Shown here piece by piece: positions 1 to 5,293 of a DNA stretch of 8,138 nt. Below the pieces are notes generated by a model. That model did not search any database and was not told where the DNA came from. It saw only the letters and a program-made list of their open reading frames with translations. The first letter of the stretch is position 1. Each line of letters opens with the position of its first letter. The stretch lies in contig JAFADI010000228.1 of assembly GCA_023424965.1 (NCBI GenBank), positions 1-8,138 of the forward strand, in the 5' to 3' direction. The stretch comes from Bacillota bacterium (GTDB taxonomy: Bacteria > Bacillota > Clostridia > Acetivibrionales > JAFADI01). A program made the translations under genes and the position numbers.

Positions 1-1
1 G

Positions 2-30
2 AAAAAGGAGATCTGTGAGATCTCCTTTTT
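2..30. terminator. Bidirectional intrinsic terminator at the left edge
   Basis: A perfect inverted repeat: 13-nt arms at 2-14 and 18-30 (aaaaaggagatct / agatctccttttt) around a 3-nt loop. Each strand ends in a run of five T, so it can terminate transcription in both directions. On the minus strand it is the first terminator after the glutaredoxin gene, whose stop is about 97 nt away. On the plus strand it would serve a gene left of the window. Confidence 0.88.
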
Positions 31-55
31 ATTGTGCAACAACAAGGTTCCCGGG

Positions 56-88
56 ACCCGCTCGCAAGCTTTGATTGCGTTAGCGGGT
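56..88. other. Stable interrupted hairpin in the 3' region of the glutaredoxin gene
   Basis: Positions 56-62 (ACCCGCT) pair with 82-88 (AGCGGGT). Stacked inside, 63-67 (CGCAA) pairs with 75-79 (TTGCG), leaving a 2-nt bulge (80-81) and a 7-nt loop. That gives 12 GC-rich base pairs. It lies between the glutaredoxin stop codon and the left-edge terminator, and no open reading frame covers it. It lacks a T-tract, so it is not itself a canonical terminator. It may be a 3' UTR stability element, part of a small RNA ending at the terminator, or a dispersed palindromic repeat. I do not recognise it as a known RNA family. Confidence 0.5.
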
Positions 89-126
89 GGGGTTCTCATC
101 GATCTATTCAAATATCGCCTTCCTGA

Positions 127-357
127 TCATGCACTGATCAGCCTGTCAATGGCCGGCTGATCAAAGCCTACGATGATATTGCCGTCGATATCGATCACCG
201 GCACTCCCCGTTGGCCGGACTTTTTAACCATTTCCGTCGCTGCGTCCCTGTCCGACGACACATCGATATCTTCGAAGGGCATATTTCTGGAGTTCAAATA
301 CTTTTTGGCAATCGTACACCATGGACATGTGGGGGTTGAATATACTTTGATTGACAT
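127..357 (-). CDS. Glutaredoxin-like thiol-disulfide oxidoreductase (CPWC active site)
   Basis: A 76-residue one-domain glutaredoxin of the small NrdH/YruB-like type. The thioredoxin-fold first strand (IKVYSTPTCPWC) carries the redox CxxC at Cys11 and Cys14. The cis-Pro loop is GVPV (Pro53), followed by the typical IDGNIIVGFD segment. It is a cytosolic reductant of disulfides or mixed disulfides; the electron donor (glutathione, bacillithiol or thioredoxin reductase) cannot be read from sequence. The ATG at 357 is chosen because GGAGGAGGT at 365-373 sits 7 nt upstream. The frame extends to a TTG at 378, but that extension would place the binding site inside the gene. It follows the sensor kinase by 77 nt and has its own promoter with a CsoR-type operator, so it is probably induced by copper, another soft metal, or persulfide. 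Family assignment is firm; the physiological substrate is unknown. Confidence 0.93.
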   Translation of the reverse strand: MSIKVYSTPTCPWCTIAKKYLNSRNMPFEDIDVSSDRDAATEMVKKSGQRGVPVIDIDGNIIVGFDQPAIDRLISA

Positions 358-398
358 ATGGAATACCTCCTCCGGCAAGCTAAATTTATGTCACTACA

Positions 399-428
399 GT
401 TATACCCCCACAGGGTATATTGAAACAA
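399..428 (-). promoter_or_regulatory. Sigma-A-type promoter of the glutaredoxin gene
   Basis: On the minus strand, a TTGTTT -35 (423-428) and a TATAAC -10 (399-404) are separated by 18 nt. The predicted start is near position 392, about 35 nt upstream of the ATG. The spacer is almost entirely filled by the CsoR-like palindrome, which overlaps the -10. That is the usual geometry for repression by steric exclusion of polymerase. The -35 lies just past the kinase stop codon. The matches were read by eye. Confidence 0.6.
401..419. promoter_or_regulatory. CsoR-family operator (copper/persulfide-type) upstream of the glutaredoxin gene
   Basis: TATACCCCCACAGGGTATA has perfect 7-nt arms (TATACCC/GGGTATA) around a 5-nt centre, with a run of five C/G on one side. 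This is the G-tract pseudo-palindrome typical of CsoR/CstR-family repressors. The reverse complement, TATACCCTGTGGGGGTATA, closely resembles the Bacillus copZA operator as I recall it (ATACCCTACGGGGGTAT). It overlaps the -10 and spacer of the glutaredoxin promoter. The matching repressor gene is not in the window. CsoR (copper) and CstR (persulfide) sites are similar, so the ligand is not settled by the site alone. Confidence 0.78.
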
Positions 429-434
429 CAAATT

Positions 435-1820
435 TTACTTTGGGATGGAGACAATGAATTCCGTGCCCTTGTCCAATTCGCTGTGCACTTGAATCTTCCC
501 CTTATGAGCCTCAATGATGGCTTTTGATATGGCAAGTCCTATGCCGGCTCCACCGGTGAGCCTGTTTCTGGACTTGTCGGCCCTATAGAACCGTTCAAAG
601 ATATAAGGCAGGTCTTCCCGGGGGATTCCGTTCCCGTTGTCCTTCACGCTTATCTCCGTTATATCGGGGGCCCCCTTGACGCACACCTCCACCACTCCGT
701 CCGGAGGGGTATATTTCAGGGCATTGGACAGCAGGTTCACCATTACCTGGCTTATCTTGTCCCTGTCTGCAAACACCGTTTCTTCCTCGCCAAAAAACCT
801 TATATCGATTCCCTTACTCAAAAAGTCCCGCTCAAAGTTATTGATGATGTGCTGTATCAATTCCGAGACATCAAAGCTGCTTTTGTCTATTTTAAGGTTT
901 TCGCCTTCAAACCTGGCCAGCTTCTCCAGGTCCCCCACCATCCTGCTTATGCGCAATATCTCTTCATGGCAGCTTTTCAGCCTGTCCCCGTCGGGCTTCC
1001 ATATACCGTCGATCATCGCCTCCATATGGCTTTGAAGGGTTGCCAGGGGCGTCCTCAGCTCGTGGGCAACATCCGCCGTAAGCCTCTTCCTCAAGCCCTC
1101 CTGTTCCTCAAGGGTCTCCGCCAGCTTGTTGATTGTGTCGGTAAGCTGATAGATTTCCCTGGTGCTGGACTGTTCATGAATCCTTCCCACAAAATCACCT
1201 TTCGAGATGGATTGAGCCGTGTTTATCGCCCTGGATATGGGGGTACTCAGCCTTTTCGCCATAATGGCCCCGATGATGAGCGACAGCAGAAGGGAAAACA
1301 CCCCAACCGCTATCAGCAGGTTGTTCAGTGTATTGATAAAATTCAAGTCGCTGTCGGTGAAAAAATACGGCCCGTAATAGCCGATTTCCACCATCCCCAC
1401 TTTTGAGAGATTGTAGGTGAGCGGATAGGGCTCTTCCTTGTATTCCCCGTTCCAGTTGGGATACCTGCTGCTCATGTTGCGGGCCATGTGGGCGATCATC
1501 TGCTGGCACATACCGTTGTTGTGCAGTGTGGCATCCCATATTACCTTTCCCGAATGGTCGGTCACCCGTATGATCATTCCCTGCTCAAGGGCATTGATTC
1601 CTATATTCTCGATGACATTGCTGTCCCAAACGCCTTCCGGCTTATACTGCTGGTTCACGGAGGAAACAACCTCACGGTTTTTTCTCTCCTGGTTATTTAT
1701 GACATAATCTTTAAAGTGCCTGTCCAAAAACAGATTGGTCAGGGCACTTGTCAGAAATACACACACCATCGCCACAAACACATAGGAAAGGGATAGTTTT
1801 GTCCTTAAACTAAATCTCAT
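435..1820 (-). CDS. Two-component sensor histidine kinase, membrane-bound, metal/envelope-responsive type
   Basis: A 461-residue HisKA-type kinase (numbered from the ATG at 1820). TM1 is about 8-31, an extracellular sensor about 32-163, TM2 about 166-188 and HAMP about 189-242. The HisKA helix holds the phospho-acceptor His253 in DVAHELRTPL. The catalytic domain follows with N-box NLLSNALKYTPP, G1 DNGNGIP, F-box FERFYRAD and G2 GGAGIGLAI, so it appears fully active. The sensor contains a soft-ligand cluster, MCxxMxxHMxxxM (residues 104-116), which could bind Cu(I)/Ag(I). The frame extends to a TTG at 1835, but the ATG one nucleotide after the regulator's TAG stop, with GGTGA 5 nt upstream, is the better start. 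It is translationally coupled to the response regulator. Kinase identity is secure; copper as signal is inferred from the neighbouring transporter and the motif. Confidence 0.92.
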   Translation of the reverse strand: MRFSLRTKLSLSYVFVAMVCVFLTSALTNLFLDRHFKDYVINNQERKNREVVSSVNQQYKPEGVWDSNVIENIGINALEQGMIIRVTDHSGKVIWDATLHNNGMCQQMIAHMARNMSSRYPNWNGEYKEEPYPLTYNLSKVGMVEIGYYGPYFFTDSDLNFINTLNNLLIAVGVFSLLLSLIIGAIMAKRLSTPISRAINTAQSISKGDFVGRIHEQSSTREIYQLTDTINKLAETLEEQEGLRKRLTADVAHELRTPLATLQSHMEAMIDGIWKPDGDRLKSCHEEILRISRMVGDLEKLARFEGENLKIDKSSFDVSELIQHIINNFERDFLSKGIDIRFFGEEETVFADRDKISQVMVNLLSNALKYTPPDGVVEVCVKGAPDITEISVKDNGNGIPREDLPYIFERFYRADKSRNRLTGGAGIGLAISKAIIEAHKGKIQVHSELDKGTEFIVSIPK

Positions 1821-1821
1821 T

Positions 1822-2520
1822 CTATTCACCGCCAAACCGGTATCCGATGCCGTGGACCGTCAATATGTATCTGGGATTTTTGGGATCATCCTCGATTTTC
1901 TGCCGGATATTTTTTATATGGGTGTCAATGGTCCGGTCATACCCCGCAAAATCATCTCCTAGAACCATGGTAATCAGTTCTTCCCGGGTAAAGGTCTTGT
2001 CGGGATACTTGGCAACGGTGGTCAGAAGCTTGTATTCATTGGGGGTAAGATTGAGAACCAGCCCTCTTTTTTTCACCTCGTACTTGAGCACATCGATGGT
2101 CAAATCCCCCCCATTGTATGTCAGGATATTGGACAGAGGAATGATATTGTCGGCGGACCTTCGCAGTACCGCTTCGATTCTTGCAATCAGCTGTTTTGGA
2201 CTGAAGGGCTTGGTAACATAATCATCCGCCCCGATATTCAGTCCCTGGAGAATACTGTCTTCATCGATTTTTGCCGTAAGCATGATGATGGGAACCCTGG
2301 ACTTTCTCCGCAATATCCTGCATACATCTTCTCCGCCTATGTCCGGCAGCATGAGGTCCAGGACAACCAGGGAAGGATTTACCTTTTCAAACCGCTCCAG
2401 GGCTTCCAGTCCGTTATATGCTTCATATACGGCATATCCGCTGTTTTCCAGGTAAGACTTCACAACCTCCACGATTTTTGCCTCATCATCCACCACAAGT
2501 ATTTTTTTTGTACTGTCCGT
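1822..2520 (-). CDS. OmpR/PhoB-family response regulator, probable ACG start
   Basis: Receiver plus winged-helix DNA-binding protein, partner of the adjacent kinase. Numbered from ACG (232 aa): acidic pocket in VVDDE (Asp11, Asp12), phospho-acceptor Asp55 in LDLMLPD, switch Thr82 in MLTAK and Lys104 in TKPF. The C-terminal winged helix includes LTPNEYKLL and the recognition region RTIDTHIKNIRQKIE. The only conventional in-frame start is GTG at 2496. That would remove the first half of receiver strand beta-1 (KKILVV) and has no ribosome binding site. Upstream in frame, GGAGGTG (2528-2534) lies 7 nt before ACG at 2520, giving (M)DSTKKILVVDDE, a normal-length N-terminus. There is no other ATG, GTG or TTG before the in-frame stop. 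An ACG start, an ATG-to-ACG change, or an indel in the A8 run (2502-2509) are the options. It lies 18 nt after the fusion gene and presumably controls it. Confidence 0.88.
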   Translation of the reverse strand, partial: TDSTKKILVVDDEAKIVEVVKSYLENSGYAVYEAYNGLEALERFEKVNPSLVVLDLMLPDIGGEDVCRILRRKSRVPIIMLTAKIDEDSILQGLNIGADDYVTKPFSPKQLIARIEAVLRRSADNIIPLSNILTYNGGDLTIDVLKYEVKKRGLVLNLTPNEYKLLTTVAKYPDKTFTREELITMVLGDDFAGYDRTIDTHIKNIRQKIEDDPKNPRYILTVHGIGYRFGGE

Positions 2521-2526
2521 ACCGCT

Positions 2527-2534
2527 CCACCTCC
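2527..2534 (-). promoter_or_regulatory. Strong ribosome binding site that points to the ACG start of the response regulator
   Basis: GGAGGTGG on the minus strand matches the anti-Shine-Dalgarno for at least 7 nt and ends 7 nt before ACG at 2520. It starts 4 nt after the stop codon of the upstream fusion gene, suggesting translational coupling. The GTG at 2496 would be more than 30 nt away, too far for this site to use. Confidence 0.7.
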
Positions 2535-2538
2535 AAAG

Positions 2539-4401
2539 CTATTGTATTCCACAGCAGCCGGCGCCTGCACCTTCAGGTTTGTATTTTTCAACCTCGGCTT
2601 TAATCTCTTCAAGATTAATATTCCCTATATCATCAACAACTTTTACATAGGCATTCAACATTCCCATCCAGCAGCTGAAGGTAAAATCTCCTTCAGGAAC
2701 AAATTTGATTTCATTTTCGCCTTCCTTCAAATTTATGTTGGCGTTGTATTGCGGAAATACCAGCCTTTGATTGCAGCTGTTAAGCTGCTCGCCATTGATG
2801 ACCCATCTGGTTTCCACGTCTTTTTGCATAACGATGACTGCCGGTGAAAACCCGTAGTCGTTTACATTCATTGTAACATATTGTGTGCCGTTTTCAATTT
2901 TTGCCACAGCAATTTCGTCCACGGGAATTTTTCCCCCGGCAAATTTGACGGCTTTAGAGCCTGCGGCACAGCAGCCTCCGGCTTGCACTGCCTCTGCTGC
3001 CTCCGCTGCCTCAGGACCGGAAGTTTGCAGGGCCTCTTCCTCCGGCACCTGTGCGGTATCCGTCACTACCTTTATATTGCTCCTGATCATTCCCATCCAG
3101 CAGCTATAGGTTATGTTTCCTTCTTTTTCGGGGGTGAACTCAATGATATTTTCCCCGGGTACAAGCTTTTTCTGAATGTTGAATTCAGGGATTATAATGG
3201 CATTATTGCAGCCGTTCAAGTCGGACTTTTCGGCAGTGAGGGTCCATTTAACCGGTATCCCCTTCTGGACCACGATGGGCGGATAACCGCCCGCTTCCAG
3301 CTTTGTGGTCACGGTCTGCACATCTCCCTGCACCTGGGCCACATTGCCAGACTTGGGCGCTGCAAAGGCCACATTGGCTCCCGATAAGGCCAGCCCCCGG
3401 TTCATCATGATGACCCCCAGCCCGATGACCAGTACCGCACTTACCTTAAGCATCCTATGGGTAAACTTGTTGCTCAGGAACGAGCTTATTGCCCCAAAGC
3501 CGAACATCAGCGGGACTGTTCCCAGACTGAACATCAGCATTGAAAAGGCTCCTGCGGCAAAGCTTCCCGTTCCCAGGGCATAAAGCTGCATGGCCTGCAG
3601 GGGGCCGCAGGGCATAAGCCCGTTCAGAAGCCCTACATAGAAGGGCCCGTATTCCCCGCTGTTGCCGTAGATTTTGTTTCCAAAAAATCGGGGCAGCCTG
3701 GGATTCAGCTTTCTGAGCCATGGGAAAATATTCAGCATGTTAAGGCCCATGATGACCATGAATACTCCCGACAGGATTGCCACAACACCCTTTGCCGCTC
3801 CTGAAAAGCTGATGACGGAACCAAGGGCTCCCACCACACCGCCAATGGCGGTATAGGAAATTACCCTGCCCGTATTATACAGGAGGCTGGGCTTTAATTT
3901 TGACAATCCCGCCCTTTCACCGTCCGCCGGCTTGACGTTCACGCACTGGGACAGGTTGATGCCTCCGCACATGGCGATGCAGTGGAGGGAGGTAAGCAGT
4001 CCTACGACAAAAAGAATGCCGTAGCCCATGGATTGGTCTACCTGCGGGATAAAGTCGAAGCCCACGGTATGTTTGACAATTACATACAGTGCCAGAAGAA
4101 TAATGCCTATCCCCAGCACCTGGTTTACCGTCAGTTTTCCGGTGTCCTGCTTATTCTCCTTCTCCCCTCCCGGCTTCCGGCTGTTTTTCACCTGATAGTC
4201 CAGCTTTTCTATGATTTCAACAAGCTTATCCAATCCTGTTATATTTGCATCAAAGGTGACATAAACGTTCGAGCTGCTGAAAATCGCCTTGGCATCAATT
4301 ACACCCTCCTGCTTCTTCAGCGCATTTTCTATCCTCATTTCACAGCTTGTACAGGTCATGCCGTCTACTTGAACCACTTTGCGAACCAGTTTTTGCTCCA
4401 T
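2539..4401 (-). CDS. HMA - TauE/SafE (DsbD_2-type) membrane domain - tandem cupredoxin fusion, probable copper export protein
   Basis: A 620-residue three-part protein. Residues 1-72 are a heavy-metal-associated domain with GMTCTSC (Cys17, Cys20), as in CopZ. About seven membrane segments follow (near 92-111, 125-147, 174-198, 203-226, 251-276, 280-306, 317-340). The TauE/UreH/DsbD_2-like motifs are SLHCIAMCGG (Cys141, Cys145) and NGLMPCGPLQ (Cys265). Two cupredoxin-like repeats follow, about 360-446 and 500-588, each with an N-x-C site (Cys398, Cys543) and SCWMGM (Cys434, Cys577), and no His in either. A CC pair follows each repeat (477-478, 616-617). An odd number of segments would place HMA inside and cupredoxins outside, fitting outward copper transfer. 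The ATG at 4401 has GGAGG 7 nt upstream; an ATG at 4437 has no such site. It is first of the fusion-regulator-kinase operon. Copper is the likeliest cargo; silver or another thiophilic metal is possible. Confidence 0.87.
   Translation of the reverse strand: MEQKLVRKVVQVDGMTCTSCEMRIENALKKQEGVIDAKAIFSSSNVYVTFDANITGLDKLVEIIEKLDYQVKNSRKPGGEKENKQDTGKLTVNQVLGIGIILLALYVIVKHTVGFDFIPQVDQSMGYGILFVVGLLTSLHCIAMCGGINLSQCVNVKPADGERAGLSKLKPSLLYNTGRVISYTAIGGVVGALGSVISFSGAAKGVVAILSGVFMVIMGLNMLNIFPWLRKLNPRLPRFFGNKIYGNSGEYGPFYVGLLNGLMPCGPLQAMQLYALGTGSFAAGAFSMLMFSLGTVPLMFGFGAISSFLSNKFTHRMLKVSAVLVIGLGVIMMNRGLALSGANVAFAAPKSGNVAQVQGDVQTVTTKLEAGGYPPIVVQKGIPVKWTLTAEKSDLNGCNNAIIIPEFNIQKKLVPGENIIEFTPEKEGNITYSCWMGMIRSNIKVVTDTAQVPEEEALQTSGPEAAEAAEAVQAGGCCAAGSKAVKFAGGKIPVDEIAVAKIENGTQYVTMNVNDYGFSPAVIVMQKDVETRWVINGEQLNSCNQRLVFPQYNANINLKEGENEIKFVPEGDFTFSCWMGMLNAYVKVVDDIGNINLEEIKAEVEKYKPEGAGAGCCGIQ
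2659..2676 (-). repeat. Copy 1 of an 18-nt direct repeat encoding the cupredoxin SCWMGM site
   Basis: cattcccatccagcagct at 2659-2676 is identical to 3088-3105. Both encode the Cys-Trp-Met-Gly-Met metal-site loop of the two cupredoxin repeats in the fusion protein. The surrounding sequence has diverged strongly, so the identity marks an old duplication kept by selection on the site, or local gene conversion. Confidence 0.75.
3088..3105 (-). repeat. Copy 2 of the 18-nt direct repeat encoding the cupredoxin SCWMGM site
   Basis: Identical to 2659-2676. This copy belongs to the first cupredoxin repeat (Cys434, Met436, Met438 of the fusion protein). Confidence 0.75.
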
Positions 4402-4452
4402 GACTTCCCTCCGATTAGAACTTTTTGACCTTTCCATCGTATCATTTACATG

Positions 4453-4469
4453 TGAAGATTTTATGAAGA
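4453..4469 (-). promoter_or_regulatory. Tandem TCTTCA direct repeat, candidate response-regulator binding site
   Basis: On the minus strand TCTTCA-taaaa-TCTTCA: two identical hexamers (4464-4469 and 4453-4458) with 5 nt between, an 11-bp period. OmpR/PhoB-type regulators bind tandem half-sites one helical turn apart. It lies 52-68 nt upstream of the fusion gene's ATG, in the only intergenic space before the operon that also encodes such a regulator. I could not place a convincing -35/-10 pair here, which would fit an activator-dependent promoter. It partly overlaps the T-tract of the preceding terminator. Confidence 0.4.
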
Positions 4470-4492
4470 AAAGCCTGTCCCATCTGACAAGC
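4466..4492 (-). terminator. Intrinsic terminator behind the methyltransferase gene
   Basis: On the minus strand GCTTGTC (4486-4492) pairs with GACAGGC (4473-4479) over 7 bp including one G-U wobble. The loop is 6 nt, followed by TTTTCTT. It starts 6 nt past the methyltransferase stop codon and separates that gene from the copper operon downstream. Confidence 0.6.
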
Positions 4493-4497
4493 CGCGG

Positions 4498-5178
4498 TTA
4501 TTTTTTACACCTGTAAATCCTGTGGCCAAGCGTCCGGCCATATTTACCCATCAAAAGGATATAAGGCAAAAAGTCGATATACATTTGAGGATGAAAAAAC
4601 ACCATGGGAGGATTCGCGGAGCCCTTTGACACCCCGATGCCCGAAAAACCTGCATCTCTTAACATTTTACACCATTCTCCCTGTACAGGCACCTGCCCGG
4701 TCCCCAGAACGGCCCTTACATCCCTCAGTTCAAAGGGTGCCAGCCTCCGCTCCGCCGTCAGTTCGATATCAATCAGTATTCCCCCGGGCTTCAGTACCCT
4801 TGCATACTCTTTTAAAGCCCCCGCAATGTGGGTAAATACCGTAACGGATTCAGCCAGCACAACATCAAATGAGTCCGCCCGGAAGGGCAGGTTTACGGCA
4901 TCGGCCTTTACCAGCCGGATGTGGAGATTTTCCCCCATAAACCTTTGCGAAGCCCTTTGGAGCATGGCAGGGTTAATATCCGCCGCCGTGATTTCACAGC
5001 CGAAGCTTTTGGCGATGTAAGCGGATGTCTCTCCCGTTCCGCAGCCCATATCCAGCAGTGCCGTATTTTCCGAAACCTCTTCCAGTTCCAGTATTTCCCG
5101 CGTCAGCTGCAGGCCTCCCGGATGGGCGCCGTCGATACCGTATTTGGCTAATAAATCGATGTATGAAAAATTCCTCAT
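4498..5178 (-). CDS. Class I SAM-dependent methyltransferase, substrate unknown
   Basis: A 226-residue soluble Rossmann-fold methyltransferase of the Methyltransf_11/25 type. Visible elements are an N-terminal KYGIDGAHPGG segment (12-22) common in small Firmicutes methyltransferases, motif I LLDMGCGTGE (41-50), the acidic end of strand 2 (Asp67, ribose binding), KADAVNLPF (91-99, adenine side), and the LKPGGILI loop (129-136). The C-terminal part (about 145-226) differs from generic members and should hold the substrate site. The conserved cysteines expected of arsenite methyltransferase ArsM are not apparent, so the nearby metal operon is not good evidence for arsenic. The ATG at 5178 has only a weak binding site upstream, in a region that may be structured. 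A promoter about 110 nt upstream and a terminator just behind suggest a monocistronic unit. The fold is certain; the substrate cannot be told. Confidence 0.88.
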   Translation of the reverse strand: MRNFSYIDLLAKYGIDGAHPGGLQLTREILELEEVSENTALLDMGCGTGETSAYIAKSFGCEITAADINPAMLQRASQRFMGENLHIRLVKADAVNLPFRADSFDVVLAESVTVFTHIAGALKEYARVLKPGGILIDIELTAERRLAPFELRDVRAVLGTGQVPVQGEWCKMLRDAGFSGIGVSKGSANPPMVFFHPQMYIDFLPYILLMGKYGRTLGHRIYRCKK

Positions 5179-5289
5179 GTTCCGGTCCGCTATAAAGCTC
5201 TCTTACCAGTCTATGAGGCCTGTAGGTGTAAGGTGCCTCCTGTTCCGGAGCATGGACGGCCCTCACAACATTATGTTCACCTAACAGCC
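5179..5289 (-). promoter_or_regulatory. Predicted 5' leader of the methyltransferase with competing helices
   Basis: If the promoter at 5296-5324 is used, the transcript starts near 5289 and has about 110 untranslated nt. Helix A pairs 5278-5287 with 5220-5228 (nine pairs, one bulge) and begins almost at the predicted 5' end. Helix B pairs 5235-5239 (GCCTC) with 5215-5219 (GAGGC). Helix C pairs 5247-5250 with 5237-5240. B overlaps C and encloses one strand of A, so they are mutually exclusive. An 11-nt palindrome (5267-5277) lies inside. This resembles a regulatory leader, but I match it to no known riboswitch class and see no T-rich intrinsic terminator in it. Confidence 0.35.
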
Positions 5290-5293
5290 CCCT

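Noticed and set aside
80..96. GCGGGTGGGGTTC, faintly like a T-box antiterminator core
   Set aside because: The usual GGGTGGNACCGCG is not matched, there is no specifier stem, and no plus-strand gene follows within view.
358..378. TTG start for the glutaredoxin gene at 378
   Set aside because: The extra seven residues are encoded by the ribosome binding site that serves ATG 357.
849..1406. Long plus-strand open frame (185 codons) opposite the kinase gene
   Set aside because: It is antisense to an intact kinase with all its motifs, its translation has no recognisable domain, and no ribosome binding site precedes it.
2881..3387. Plus-strand open frame (168 codons) opposite the fusion gene, rich in Cys and His
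   Set aside because: It is the antisense of the cupredoxin repeats; the Cys/His richness comes from reading Ala/Gly-rich codons backwards.
4402..4437. ATG at 4437 as start of the fusion gene
   Set aside because: It has no ribosome binding site, while ATG 4401 has GGAGG at correct spacing and starts just before the HMA domain.
4498..5178. Methyltransferase as an arsenic/metal methylase (ArsM) in the metal operon
   Set aside because: The expected conserved ArsM cysteines are not apparent, and a terminator separates it from the metal genes.
4994..5266. Minus-strand 90-codon frame overlapping the methyltransferase start
   Set aside because: It is out of frame with motif I of a clear methyltransferase and has no domain. 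Its upstream part lies in the structured leader, so a small leader peptide is not excluded but not supported.
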